Shown here in pieces: positions 44,833 to 53,969 of a stretch of DNA of 64,000 nt (its first letter is position 1; every line of letters begins with the position of its first letter). This DNA comes from JBNGOQ01 sp050589645 (GTDB taxonomy: Bacteria > Bacteroidota > Bacteroidia > Flavobacteriales > Flavobacteriaceae). The stretch is taken from NCBI RefSeq assembly GCF_050589645.1, contig NZ_JBNGOQ010000001.1, positions 248,001 through 312,000 on the forward strand, read 5' to 3'. Position numbers and translations under genes: made by a program. Below the pieces are notes generated by a model. That model was not told the origin of the DNA. It did no database searches and saw only the letters and a list, made by a program, of their open reading frames with translations.

Positions 44833-44906
44833 TCCTCCTTAGCTCAGTTGGTTAGAGCATCTGACTGTTAATCAGAGGGTCCTTGGTTCGAGCCCAAGAG
44901 GAGGAG
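44833..44906 (+). tRNA. tRNA-Asn (GTT)
   Basis: The 74-base gene folds as a cloverleaf. The acceptor stem is TCCTCCT/AGGAGGA with discriminator G, and the D arm is GCTC...GAGC. The anticodon arm is TCTGA-CTGTTAA-TCAGA with anticodon GTT, and the T arm is CTTGG-TTCGAGC-CCAAG. CCA is not encoded. It is transcribed from the promoter at 44617-44647 and ends at the hairpin behind it. Confidence 0.97.
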
Positions 44907-44918
44907 CATAGCGACGAC

Positions 44919-44948
44919 AAGCCTTACGGGAGACCGTAAGGCTTTTTT
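44919..44948 (+). terminator. Terminator of the tRNA-Asn transcript
   Basis: Arms AAGCCTTACGG / CCGTAAGGCTT around GAGA are followed by a T run, 13 bases behind the tRNA 3' end. Confidence 0.9.
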
Positions 44949-45016
44949 CATGGAAAAGCTTGGCTGGAGAGTCCAAGCAAGGTGACCAAGGATTAAGCGC
45001 ATAACAAGTTTATTAA

Positions 45017-45166
45017 TATTCCCTTGATGGCGAATTCTTAAATGAGCTTATTTCAGTCTCTGAAGCCAGTAAACAAACTAAAATAAGCAAGACCTGTATT
45101 TCCCGGGTTTGCTGGCGTGAAAGAGAGAAAAGTGGTGGTTACAAATGGAAATATATTATTAGCTAA
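45017..45166 (+). pseudogene. NUMOD1-type DNA-binding domain remnant (homing endonuclease relative)
   Basis: The gap between the tRNA terminator and the TPR gene contains 49 codons reading YSLDGEFLNELISVSEASKQ..., then TKISKTCISRVCWREREKSG and GYKWKYIIS, before a TAA. This is the pattern of a NUMOD1 repeat (YxLDGxFxxE, SxxEASKxTxIS, GGYKWKY), the DNA-binding module of HNH or GIY-YIG homing endonucleases. A stop codon lies directly before it and no nuclease domain is present, so it is a C-terminal remnant. A small hairpin lies 5 bases behind it. Confidence 0.6.
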
Positions 45167-45170
45167 TTTG

Positions 45171-45199
45171 AGGGCGGCCAAAGTGTCGCCCTTCTTGTT
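45171..45199 (+). terminator. Hairpin behind the NUMOD1 remnant
   Basis: AGGGCG / CGCCCT arms with a 10-base loop are followed by TTCTTGTT. It is probably the original terminator of the broken endonuclease gene. Confidence 0.45.
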
Positions 45200-45270
45200 A
45201 AATTGGAAATGACTACGAGACCTTGTTTAAATAATATTATACGCATTTGACATGTTTGGCAGTTTGTGTA

Positions 45271-46848
45271 TTACATATCGGGACATGCTTTAATGATTTT
45301 TTCACAATTTCTTAGCCATTTTTGGTTGTGCTGGTGAAATTTCATTGTTGAGTTGTATCGTTCAACTGCCAATTCTGCATAATATTTAGCTCTCGGGCAA
45401 TTCTTATCTATGCTAAAATATAAACGTGCCAATTCATAATATGAATGGCCTAATTGAGAAATAAAATCAACATTTTCTGGAAAAGAGTCCACAAGTTCTT
45501 TTCTTACCTCTGCAGATTTAATTAAGTAAAATGATGAATTGGAAATATCTTTTTTATTTAGGTATACAACTCCCATCGCGTAGTAAAATGAACTTAATGT
45601 TAATAAATTACTATTGTTTTTGGGCAATTCCTCATTAAGCAAGGGCTCCGCCATTTTTAGCTTATCTAAAGCATAATCTAACCATCTTGATTCTCTTGTA
45701 TGATAATATTGTGTCTGAAAGCAATTCGCATAATCAATGAGGACTTTTGCTTTAAGGGGGTTAATTTGGGTATTGGAAGGATTGATATCCTCTATTATTT
45801 TAATTTTTTTAAGAGCTTCTTCATAATTCAACTTTGCCTGGTCAAAATTCTTTCTATCGACATAATAGTTGCCTTTAATGTCAATTGAGTTGATTAATAG
45901 CTGTAAATACCCTACTGCAGGATAAGAATCGAGGGCTTTTTTTTTAAATTCTATTGCTTTATCTAGTAATTCAAGGGAAGTAGTTTCAGGGGTTGTTTGA
46001 TTTTTCAAAATATATAGATCATTATAGGCCATACCCAAATTCATATAATATAATTGTTTACTATTTTCACTTAGATTTTCGAACGTAGTAATCGCTTTAT
46101 TATAATATACTTCTGATTGTTGATAGTTCCCAATACGCTTATAATACACTCCTAAATCGCTGTAATTTGAAGCTAATGAGGCTAATTCTTCCTCCTTAGG
46201 GTTCGTTATCGTATTGTAAATTTGTTCAGCTCGTAGCAAATTAATTCCTGGGTCTTTATCCTCAGCGCCATTTATTTTGTTGAGATATATATTTCCCAGA
46301 TAAGAATTACTCAAGGCAATGATGAATTTATTATCTGAGTTTTCGATTTGTTTATTAAATAATTCAATGGATTTTTGGTACATGCCCTGAGCATATAGGC
46401 CAATGGCTTTGTCTATATAAACACCTGAATTCAATAGGTCATTTATTATATTGTCTGCCTCCTCAGTCGTATAGCCCAAAGAATTGTGTAGTAGGTCCTT
46501 TATTTGTGAAATATTAAAACCACTATTGGACCTAATAAGGTTGCCAATTAGCAATGTGATGGTGAAGTCGATTTTCTTGTTTTGTTTTTTGTCCTCTTCA
46601 CGGTTTTCTTTGATTTGAGTATCCTGAGCTTCATTTTTGTTAGCTGATATTTGAGTGTTCACAAAAACTAAAAAAATACCAATACTTATCCAGGTTAATA
46701 GAAAAACACTCAATCTGGACCTATTGTTTTTGAATATTTTTTCTAGGAACTTCGATTTGAAAGTAACTCCTTTTGCCGCCATTTCTCTATAGAAGTAAAA
46801 CAAAATAGCGCCGGCTAATGCCCAAATAAATATTAGAAAATTTAACAT
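45271..46848 (-). CDS. Two-TM protein with tetratricopeptide repeats, AT-rich
   Basis: The 525-residue protein has two N-terminal TM helices (about 2-20 and 47-66), a charged linker (about 70-92), and TPR-type helical repeats from about 150 to the end (e.g. LGVYYKRIGNYQQSEVYYNKAITTFENLS; MGVVYLNKKDISNSSFYLIKSAEVRKELV). TPRs bind partner proteins; no catalytic domain is seen. The gene is visibly richer in A and T than its core neighbours and its protein is rich in Asn, Lys and Ile. It lies between the NUMOD1 remnant and a truncated acyltransferase, which suggests horizontal arrival. Confidence 0.75.
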   Translation of the reverse strand: MLNFLIFIWALAGAILFYFYREMAAKGVTFKSKFLEKIFKNNRSRLSVFLLTWISIGIFLVFVNTQISANKNEAQDTQIKENREEDKKQNKKIDFTITLLIGNLIRSNSGFNISQIKDLLHNSLGYTTEEADNIINDLLNSGVYIDKAIGLYAQGMYQKSIELFNKQIENSDNKFIIALSNSYLGNIYLNKINGAEDKDPGINLLRAEQIYNTITNPKEEELASLASNYSDLGVYYKRIGNYQQSEVYYNKAITTFENLSENSKQLYYMNLGMAYNDLYILKNQTTPETTSLELLDKAIEFKKKALDSYPAVGYLQLLINSIDIKGNYYVDRKNFDQAKLNYEEALKKIKIIEDINPSNTQINPLKAKVLIDYANCFQTQYYHTRESRWLDYALDKLKMAEPLLNEELPKNNSNLLTLSSFYYAMGVVYLNKKDISNSSFYLIKSAEVRKELVDSFPENVDFISQLGHSYYELARLYFSIDKNCPRAKYYAELAVERYNSTMKFHQHNQKWLRNCEKIIKACPDM

Positions 46849-46894
46849 AATGCATATTGTTTAAATCACGTTGTCACAAATCTAGGATTTTTAA

Positions 46895-47191
46895 TCAAAA
46901 TCAAATCATAACAAGTATAGAAAGGTGCTGAATGAAGCCATTTACCCCTTCTATCTATTGCACCAACCCGCCCTAATTTTTGTAGGCTATGTGGTCTTGC
47001 AATGGGATATTTCCTATGGCTTTCAGGCCGTTTTGATAACGCTTCTCTCCCTGGCCTCAATACTACTTTGTTGTTGGTTTATCATTAGAAAATTCAACCC
47101 CTTAAGAATTGCTTTCGGCATGAAACGAAAACCAAAAAGAGGGATGGTTCCAAGCAATCAAGCTACCAAAACCCCGGTTTTTGACAAATAA
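46895..47191 (+). pseudogene. C-terminal fragment of an acyltransferase-3 family protein
   Basis: The open frame from about 46895 reads through KYRKVLNEAIYPFYLLHQPA and then two TM helices and a basic tail. LNEAIYPFYLLHQ followed by hydrophobic helices is the typical last part of membrane acyltransferase-3 (OafA/NodX-like) proteins, which are about 350-400 residues. A stop codon closes the frame upstream (46892-46894) and the catalytic N-terminal part is missing. The break falls where the AT-rich TPR block ends, so an insertion or deletion probably removed the 5' part. A GTG at 46925 could in principle start a short protein. Confidence 0.65.
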
Positions 47192-47214
47192 TGGTGTACT
47201 AAAAAAGCATAAAG

Positions 47215-47922
47215 ATGAAACTGTTTAGAAAAATACGGCAGACCTTAATTAAAGAAGGCAACTTGAAAAAATATCTATCGTATGCCCTTGGCGAGATCCT
47301 GTTGGTTATGATCGGTATCAGTCTGGCCTTTCAGGTCAACAACTGGAACGACAATAGAATGAAGAAAAATGCCGAAATCCGGTATTATGAAAACCTTAAG
47401 GACCAAATTGCCGATGACAAAAATTTGGTGCTGCAGCAAGTGAATTTTAACAATCGCTATAAAGCCGAATACACCTATGCCCTGAGGATTTTGGAAACCA
47501 ACAACCGAAATAGGATGGACACCTTGGGCCGTATCGTTCTTAACCTTACCCAATACTCCGATTTTGACCGCCAGGGGAACATCTATGAGACCTTGATCAA
47601 CAGCGGCGAAATAAAACTGCTGCGGAATTATGAGATCGTGAACAGCATCCGGACCTTGGAGGAAAAGTACCTGTACATTAACCGTATGGAAAACATCCAT
47701 TATGACGTTATGATGAACTATGTGGCTTCCGGGATAATGCCGCTTATACGGTTTTCCGACGGGAAGATCCAACAACCGGACAGACTGTTCTCTTATGAAT
47801 TTCAAAACATGATCTTAACGCTGCTCGATGTCATGGAAGAAAAAGATAAGGTCTATCACCAAGCTATGAACGAAATCGACCACATTACCCATTTGATCCA
47901 TAAAGAACTTAAAACGAAATAG
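47215..47922 (+). CDS. DUF6090-family membrane protein
   Basis: The 235-residue protein has a basic amphipathic N-terminus (MKLFRKIRQTLIKEGNLKKYLSYALGEI), one TM helix with the family motif LGEILLVMIGISLAFQVNNWND (about 25-46), and a helical cytoplasmic or periplasmic domain. The family is very common in Flavobacteriia, often in runs, and its function is unknown. It follows the acyltransferase remnant by 23 bases. Confidence 0.85.
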   Translation: MKLFRKIRQTLIKEGNLKKYLSYALGEILLVMIGISLAFQVNNWNDNRMKKNAEIRYYENLKDQIADDKNLVLQQVNFNNRYKAEYTYALRILETNNRNRMDTLGRIVLNLTQYSDFDRQGNIYETLINSGEIKLLRNYEIVNSIRTLEEKYLYINRMENIHYDVMMNYVASGIMPLIRFSDGKIQQPDRLFSYEFQNMILTLLDVMEEKDKVYHQAMNEIDHITHLIHKELKTK

Positions 47923-48027
47923 GGGCAAGGATAATTTTGCCGCATAAGCCTTAAAAGAAGAGGTTCCGGTAGGAACATGAACCTTCATGGGCCATACAAA
48001 CAATAAAAAGCTAACTTTGTACGCGAA

Positions 48028-48408
48028 ATGGTGGTTTTAAAAACATATCGATTGAAAAGTGCAACAAAATGGCTGCTGTCCGTAACCTTTTTGCTTAGCA
48101 CGTTCTCTTTTTCCAACTATGTTGGCCATGCATCAGTTGAACGGACGGTAAACCCAATTGAGCTCGTGTCCCATTTCGGATCAAAAACCGGCGGACAGAG
48201 TATTACTTATCAAAAGGCCCTTGCCCAAGGGAGTAACAACACTAGCCTTCACTTTTCCAAAAGCTGTGCAATTGGGCTACGAATGGCTTATGACCAAATG
48301 CATAAGATTAAGTTTGACAGCTATTCCGATCGAGTTTACATCACAATGCCCGTTGGCATCTTTTATCAAGCTAAAAAAATCCCCCAAAATGAGGAGACCC
48401 ACCCTTAG
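48028..48408 (+). CDS. Small secreted or membrane-anchored protein, unknown
   Basis: The 126-residue protein has a basic start and a hydrophobic segment (about 15-35: WLLSVTFLLSTFSFSNYVG) that can be a signal peptide or anchor, then a polar domain with one Cys. No family is recognised. An overlapping frame on the same strand at 48158 lacks a hydrophobic leader and looks like a shadow. Confidence 0.45.
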   Translation: MVVLKTYRLKSATKWLLSVTFLLSTFSFSNYVGHASVERTVNPIELVSHFGSKTGGQSITYQKALAQGSNNTSLHFSKSCAIGLRMAYDQMHKIKFDSYSDRVYITMPVGIFYQAKKIPQNEETHP

Positions 48409-48508
48409 GCTTTCCCCATAGGATAAAACGCTATCCCCTTTTTTCTTTAATACTTTACTTAAAAACAAACGATTGCGTCCTTATCAATGGATGTGATCTA
48501 TCTTAAAA

Positions 48509-48700
48509 ATGATACGTTTCAAAAAAGCATTACGGCTGTTGGGCCTAATGGTGCTTGTGGTCTTCGCCGCTATCGGGGTAGGCCTCAATGGAGGTGTCCC
48601 CATGCCCACGGCCAACAGAAAAAAAGATACCATAGAACTCCTTATGGAATCTGACGACACGGATGAGGACGAAGCTGAAGAAATCGATTTAAAACAATAA
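48509..48700 (+). CDS. Small single-TM protein with acidic tail
   Basis: The 63-residue protein has a basic N-terminus, one TM helix (about 10-27), and a C-terminus rich in Asp and Glu (MESDDTDEDEAEEIDLKQ). No family is recognised. It ends 10 bases before the alpha/beta hydrolase start on the same strand, so it is probably its operon partner. Confidence 0.6.
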   Translation: MIRFKKALRLLGLMVLVVFAAIGVGLNGGVPMPTANRKKDTIELLMESDDTDEDEAEEIDLKQ

Positions 48701-48710
48701 AAAATACAAT

Positions 48711-49733
48711 ATGAAGACATTAAAAATTATAGGCATAATCGCACTCGTGCTCCTAGCCGGTAGTGCGGGTTATTTATATACTTCGGGCCCTACATTACCG
48801 GACAACACGGAAGCGGTAATCCAAGAGGTCATGACCGGCCCTTTGCCCGAAATGGTACAGGGCGAAACGGGCTTCGCACCATCGAAGGATCTAAACATTT
48901 GGTACGAAAGCCTAGCACCCAAGGGCACTTCAAAAGGGGCTGTACTTCTCGTTATGGGGATTTCCAATGACGCGCTCGGCTGGCCGCCGAATTTTCTGGA
49001 AGCTTTCGTCAGGGCCGGATATCAGGTGATACGGTACGACCATCGGGGCACGGGCATGTCCGATTGGATAAAGGACTGGGACAGCGACCACGCCTATTCG
49101 CTGGCAGATATGGCAGATGATGGCGTTGCGGTGTTGGACCAACTGGGCATCCAAAAGGCACATGTCATAGGCATATCCATGGGGGGGATGATTGCCCAGG
49201 AACTGGCTATAAATCATCCGGATCGGATCGGATCGCTAACCTCCATCATGTCTTCTGGTGATGTGGAAGATCCGGAACTTCCAAAAATTTCCGGCGAGAT
49301 TGCCAAGGAACTGATCAAGGTTTCCCTAAAATACGGTATTGTGGGAGGGGAGGAAAACATGATCAAATTACATCTGGCAAGCCGTATGATCCTCATGGGG
49401 GAAACTACCCGCCCGCTGAACGTTAAGTCCTTGTCCGAACAGGTTTTGTACAATATTCAAAGGCGAAAGGGGTATAATCCCGAGGTTTCAAAACAACATC
49501 AGGCCGCGGTATGGCTATCGGGATCCCGATATGAAAAACTAAAAACCCTTCGCGTTCCCACGCTTGTTGTCCATGGGAAATCGGACCCGTTTATTCCGTT
49601 TGAGCACGGAAAAAAATGCGCTTCCCTAATTCCGGGGGCCGACACCTTATGGATAGCTGATATGGGGCACGATATTCCTGAGGAAATGATTAACCCAATA
49701 ACTGAAAGGATTATGGAGGGTTTTGAACGATAG
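48711..49733 (+). CDS. Membrane-anchored alpha/beta hydrolase
   Basis: The 340-residue protein has an N-terminal TM or signal segment (about 5-24) and an alpha/beta-hydrolase fold: oxyanion region VMGISNDALGWP, YDHRGTGMSD, the nucleophile in GISMGG (Ser156), acid in KSDPFIP, and His in DMGHDIPEEM. The substrate is unknown; the layout resembles esterases or lactonase-like hydrolases. The small acidic-tail protein gene lies 10 bases upstream. Confidence 0.88.
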   Translation: MKTLKIIGIIALVLLAGSAGYLYTSGPTLPDNTEAVIQEVMTGPLPEMVQGETGFAPSKDLNIWYESLAPKGTSKGAVLLVMGISNDALGWPPNFLEAFVRAGYQVIRYDHRGTGMSDWIKDWDSDHAYSLADMADDGVAVLDQLGIQKAHVIGISMGGMIAQELAINHPDRIGSLTSIMSSGDVEDPELPKISGEIAKELIKVSLKYGIVGGEENMIKLHLASRMILMGETTRPLNVKSLSEQVLYNIQRRKGYNPEVSKQHQAAVWLSGSRYEKLKTLRVPTLVVHGKSDPFIPFEHGKKCASLIPGADTLWIADMGHDIPEEMINPITERIMEGFER

Positions 49734-50173
49734 AGGTAGGAACCTATATACTTAAGGTTACAATAACATTTGCGTTTTTGAGGTTCAATTCCATTACCTT
49801 TTTAAAATTCTACAACGGTTTTTCCAGAGGTATTGTCAAAAAAAGCGATATCCACATGAGGCATCGTACCCATTTGAGGAATCGCAGACAGTGGCACACA
49901 GGGATATTTAAAATCTAAATGGCCCAGGATGCACAAGGAATCCATTTATCTCTAGAAGTTTCGATATCCAAAATGTGCATTTCAACCTAGTTTAATGTAC
50001 CGTTGGTTAAAATTCTGGAATAATCTATAAGATGCTCTTTCTTTTTAAATGTAGTTTGGTCAAGAAGCAAATCGGAAGACGTCATTACCGTTTGTGAAAA
50101 CATCAAAATTCCAAATTGAAATACCGTCTTTGGAAAGTTTAATAATAAGTAAAATCAAAAAATCATTGAAGTT
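49734..50173. other. 440-base gap: possible 47-codon frame and an inverted repeat
   Basis: No recognised gene is present. On the minus strand, 49945 to 49802 is a 47-codon ATG frame (MDSLCILGHLDFKYPC..., ending GKTVVEF) that reads like a protein end but matches nothing I know; it may be a gene remnant. TTCCAAA and TTTGGAA at 50109-50115 and 50129-50135 form an inverted repeat 39 bases before the next gene, a possible regulatory site. Confidence 0.3.
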
Positions 50174-51253
50174 ATGATGAAATTTGCTATCACCGCTATG
50201 GTGTTCACCGTTTTACAATGGTCCTATGGTCAATCGGACCCTTTTCTCAGTTTACCAAGGCAAAGTCCGGCCGCATCGGTTACCCAGAGAATAGGATTAA
50301 CGGACATTACGATCAACTATTCCAGTCCACGCATCAACGATCGGAAAGTGTGGGGAGCCATAGTGCCCTATAACAATGGCAAACCTTTCCCTTGGAGAGC
50401 GGGCGCCAATGAAAATACAACGATCACTTTTACAGATGATGTTTCAGTTGAAGGGAACAAATTAGCTGCAGGGACCTATGGTATTCATATGATTCCGACC
50501 GAAGGAGATTGGACAGTGATGTTTTCCAAAACGAATTCTGCATGGGGAAGCTTTGGTTATAAAGAGGCGGAGGATGCACTTAGAATAACGGTAAGTCCGG
50601 AAGAAACCAAAACGTTTTATGAGTGGCTGACCTATGAATTTGCGGACAAAGGTCAAGATTTTGCGGTTGCCTCTCTTTTATGGGCCAATAAAAGAATTCC
50701 TTTCAAGGTGGAAGTAGATGTCCATACTGCTGTAATGAAAAAGGTAGAAGCGCAATTAAAGGATTTACGACAAGTACAATGGCAACCGTGGTATTATGCG
50801 GCTAACTATTGCCTCACAAACAATGTTGCTTTAGAGCAAGGCTTGGATTGGATCAATACATCAATAGGCAAGAAAGAAAATTTTACAAACCTTAAAACAA
50901 AAGCTGGATTTTTAGCTAAAATGGGCAAGAATGAAGAATCGGCTCAATTAATGAAAACCGCCATAAATCATCCATCGGCAGATTCTCAAACGCTGTATGT
51001 ATATGGAAGGTCATTACTTAGCGAAAACCAAATAGGAAAAGCCATGGAGGTCTACAGGCTTAGTGCCAAACGCTATCCAAATGTTTGGCTGGCGGAACAT
51101 GGTTTGGCAAGAGCGTATTCTGCCGAAGGGAATTATAAAAAAGCGCTGGCATTGGAAAAGAAGGCATTGGCCAAAGCACCTGAAATACGGCATGAGGTTA
51201 TCAAAAAATATATTGGCCATTTAGAAAAAGGTCAGGATTTCAATAAGTATTAA
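50174..51253 (+). CDS. DUF2911 protein with TPR-like C-terminus
   Basis: The 359-residue secreted protein has a signal peptide (about 1-19, ending SYGQ) and a DUF2911 domain (about 25-175), with INYSSPRINDRKVWGAIVPYN, WRAGANENTTITF and AGTYGIHMIP motifs of the family. A helical TPR-like region follows (about 210-355, ending in a KALALEKKALAKAPE repeat). The function of DUF2911 is unknown. It begins a stretch of small envelope proteins reading rightward. Confidence 0.88.
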   Translation: MMKFAITAMVFTVLQWSYGQSDPFLSLPRQSPAASVTQRIGLTDITINYSSPRINDRKVWGAIVPYNNGKPFPWRAGANENTTITFTDDVSVEGNKLAAGTYGIHMIPTEGDWTVMFSKTNSAWGSFGYKEAEDALRITVSPEETKTFYEWLTYEFADKGQDFAVASLLWANKRIPFKVEVDVHTAVMKKVEAQLKDLRQVQWQPWYYAANYCLTNNVALEQGLDWINTSIGKKENFTNLKTKAGFLAKMGKNEESAQLMKTAINHPSADSQTLYVYGRSLLSENQIGKAMEVYRLSAKRYPNVWLAEHGLARAYSAEGNYKKALALEKKALAKAPEIRHEVIKKYIGHLEKGQDFNKY

Positions 51254-51528
51254 AAATAGCCTTTAAAAAGAATCTATAGGTTCACTTTGTTTGGTCTGAT
51301 AAAGGATAGAAATATTTTCTATCGCTAGTTCTATGGAGAATCTGTATGATAATACCGCTCTACCTGTCCTTGCTGGCAGAGCGATATACACAACGAATAA
51401 ATATCCCAACCGACCGACCAACAAAAAATTCAGATGATTCCATTCCTTTTCGCCGACGAGGGGAATTCAAGAATAAGACATAAGATATGGTGCATGTTGC
51501 AGATATTATTAATACGAAAGCTAAGACC

Positions 51529-51966
51529 ATGAGCAAGAAGATGCTGAAAATCTCAGTTGCGATAATATCTGCTTTTCCACTGTTTCTTGGCGCCAATGGG
51601 ATGATCAAAGGGATTCCCACGTCCGTCTTGGACCAACTGGAAAAACATCCTGATATCGTGGCTTCCATGGATGGCAGTCAAAGGTATTTATCTTCTTTGT
51701 TGTTCATGTTTGGCTTCCTTTTTTACTGGATATTGCCCAAGTTTGATTTCTATACCAGGTTGTTTCGAATTCTCTTGATCTTCCTATTCATTGGGGGGTT
51801 GGCAAGAATGAGTTCTGTTTTTATTTATGGTGTCCCCGGCAACTTGCAGTTGACAATACTTGGGATAGAGATTTTAGTTCCATTAATTCTTGTCCCATGG
51901 CATATTTCAATTTATGGGCTAAGGCTCGGGCACGAAAAAAATAAGGTTAAGAATGAATCTGGTTAA
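51529..51966 (+). CDS. DUF4345-type four-TM protein
   Basis: The 145-residue protein has four TM helices with the DUF4345 features (FPLFLGANGMIKGIP near the start, then LFMFGFLFYW and GGLARMSSVFIYG). Function is unknown. I start at 51529 (MSKKMLKISVAI); a frame opening 42 bases upstream adds MVHVADIINTKAKT, which is not family-like. Its end overlaps the next gene by 14 bases. Confidence 0.75.
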   Translation: MSKKMLKISVAIISAFPLFLGANGMIKGIPTSVLDQLEKHPDIVASMDGSQRYLSSLLFMFGFLFYWILPKFDFYTRLFRILLIFLFIGGLARMSSVFIYGVPGNLQLTILGIEILVPLILVPWHISIYGLRLGHEKNKVKNESG

Positions 51967-52375
51967 AAAAAGAACACTAAAGAAAATCGTCGATTTTATT
52001 CCGCATTTTTTGCTTGGTGTGCCCATGCTTGTTTTTGCCACAATGCATTTTATTAAGGTAAGCGCATTATCCATGAAGGTGCCTTTAAGTGTGTTGCCCG
52101 AATTTATGGTAGTCCTAACCGGAATACTTCTTTGGGTGGGTGGTCTTAGTATTCTTTTTAAGTACAAGGAGGAGGTGGTTACTTTTTGGTTAGGGATATT
52201 GATCATCTCCTTTGCCTTCACGGTTCAACTTCCGGAAATATTGCAAGGTGTGGAGGAAAGTTTACCGCATTTTGGAAAGGACTCCGCACTGGGCGGGGCC
52301 TTACTGCTCCTTTCACGCCTGTTAAAAGAGAATAAGCAGTTAAAAAGTATTTTTTACGATCAAAATGTTCAATGA
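51953..52375 (+). CDS. DoxX-like four-TM membrane protein
   Basis: The 140-residue protein has four TM helices (about 14-32, 47-66, 72-92, 105-120). A conserved Phe/His region (FATMHFIKV) and a Pro-Glu in helix 2 resemble DoxX-like/DUF4345-neighbour proteins. It overlaps the DUF4345 gene by 14 bases and precedes the DUF1330-like gene by 33. Function is unknown; the family call is tentative. Confidence 0.6.
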   Translation: MNLVKKRTLKKIVDFIPHFLLGVPMLVFATMHFIKVSALSMKVPLSVLPEFMVVLTGILLWVGGLSILFKYKEEVVTFWLGILIISFAFTVQLPEILQGVEESLPHFGKDSALGGALLLLSRLLKENKQLKSIFYDQNVQ

Positions 52376-52408
52376 ATTCCCAAAAATTAAAAGAAAAAAA
52401 GAAGACAA

Positions 52409-52780
52409 ATGAAAACACTTTCAACACTATTCACAGCAGTACTGGTACTTATGGTATCGATGAATTTATCTGGGCAGGAAAGCAAACCCGGATATGTGCT
52501 CATCAAATTCAACGAACCTGCGCCTCAGAACTTGGAAAAGTTTAAGCAATACGCCAAACTAGCGGGGGCGGCAGGAAAAGAATTTGGAGCCAAAACATTA
52601 TCCGCTGGCAAAGCCCCAGAAATTATAGAGGGCATGGGCGACGATAACAAATTTGTTCTTTTGGAATTTCCATCAAAAGCGCATGCCAAGAACTGGTATA
52701 GTTCAGAAAACTATTCGCTAGCTAAAAAGCATAGGGCGGGCATTGTTGACTTAACCATAATCTTACTGGAAGGAAGGTAA
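52409..52780 (+). CDS. Secreted DUF1330-like protein
   Basis: The 123-residue protein has a signal peptide (about 1-22, ending LSGQ) and a dimeric alpha-beta-barrel domain like DUF1330: KPGYVLIKFNEPAP, LEKFKQYAKLAGAAGKEFGAK, and FPSKAHAKNWYSSENYSLAKKHR. Most DUF1330 proteins are cytoplasmic, so the signal peptide is unusual. It is the last gene of the DUF4345/DoxX-like set. Confidence 0.8.
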   Translation: MKTLSTLFTAVLVLMVSMNLSGQESKPGYVLIKFNEPAPQNLEKFKQYAKLAGAAGKEFGAKTLSAGKAPEIIEGMGDDNKFVLLEFPSKAHAKNWYSSENYSLAKKHRAGIVDLTIILLEGR

Positions 52781-53031
52781 GATGGAAATCCTACATAGGA
52801 ATCTGGGTTTTGTAGCATAGGAAGGCATACTATGGTTTGCAAGTAGGCCTATAAAAAGGATTTATCTATAATGGATCAGGATTGGCGATCGGGATATTTC
52901 CGCTGAAGGTTCACTTTGGTGGAAGAGTTGACGTACACTTGAGAAACGGTCGCCTTTCCTTAGCTATGGAGAAGATTCAAATGTAATGGTCCGGTGGTAC
53001 AGCATTTAAAAACTTGGTTAAAGCAATTCTT

Positions 53032-53934
53032 ATGAAAAGAGTATTATCAAAAATGCGGTATGTCATTTTCGGATTGGTCCTGATATTAGGGGTACTGGGG
53101 ATTTTTTTTAGTCTCTACATAGCAGATATCAGACCTCCGGAAATAGAAGAAAACGGTATTAGCAAGGAAATGGAAAGGAAGGGCAATAAACTCATGCTTG
53201 AGATGTTGGAAGCTCATGGCATCCGTAACTGGCAAAAAATCAAAACTGCCGAATATACCGCCAATTCATCATGGTACGGGTTTTTTGGGAGCTTGGGATG
53301 TCCCTGGCCCGAAACCGACGTAGATCTTCATTATAAAATGGAACCTAATTCGTTCAACATCAGGGTGGAGTTTTTGAACACGGAATCAAAAGGGGAAGTT
53401 TGGGGGATACAATCCTGGAAGTCCTATATAAAAAAACCGGGGCAAGAGCTACTTTTCAAGGAAAATACCGGTATAAAATTTGGATTGTCCACATCACATT
53501 ATTTGACCGAACTCCCCTTTCGTATCGCCCAGGCCCCTATCAAATCCTATGCGGGGGAGAGGGAAAGGAACAAAAAAAAATATCTATTGGTTTATGCAAC
53601 TTGGGAGAAAGCAGCACCCCATGCCCTACATGATCAGTATGTCTTATGGATAAATAAGGAAACAAAACTGCTAGAATTGGCCCAATACACCGTAAGAGAA
53701 GGAGGCAAATTTGCCAGTGCCTGGGTGATATACGAAGATTATCAGGCCATTGAGGGGGTTATGATGCCCACCGCCTTTCACAACAAACTAACATTGGATA
53801 AGGAAGATTATCTGCACCGTCATGTGTATAAGAAAATCAGATTCAATTCCTTCGATATAACTGAATTACGCCCAAACGATGTGCTTCTACCTGTTGGAGA
53901 TAACAAATACCATTCTGATTCTTTGATGCCCTAG
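53032..53934 (+). CDS. Membrane-anchored protein of unknown function
   Basis: The 300-residue protein has one N-terminal TM helix (about 8-28) and a long beta-rich domain. It might be a LolA/DUF6503-like fold (it opens with a long helix and contains LWINKETKLLELAQYT), but I cannot confirm this. I start at 53032 (MKRVLSKMRY); an upstream Met at 53014 is possible. A gene for a small secreted protein follows 35 bases later. Confidence 0.6.
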   Translation: MKRVLSKMRYVIFGLVLILGVLGIFFSLYIADIRPPEIEENGISKEMERKGNKLMLEMLEAHGIRNWQKIKTAEYTANSSWYGFFGSLGCPWPETDVDLHYKMEPNSFNIRVEFLNTESKGEVWGIQSWKSYIKKPGQELLFKENTGIKFGLSTSHYLTELPFRIAQAPIKSYAGERERNKKKYLLVYATWEKAAPHALHDQYVLWINKETKLLELAQYTVREGGKFASAWVIYEDYQAIEGVMMPTAFHNKLTLDKEDYLHRHVYKKIRFNSFDITELRPNDVLLPVGDNKYHSDSLMP

Positions 53935-53969
53935 GGTTTAAAATTTTCAACCAAATAAAAACGTATTCA

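Noticed and set aside
51283..52970. GGTTCACTTTG ... TATGGAGAA motif pair in two gaps
   Set aside because: The two copies share only short ends with different spacing; similarity is too weak to call a repeat.
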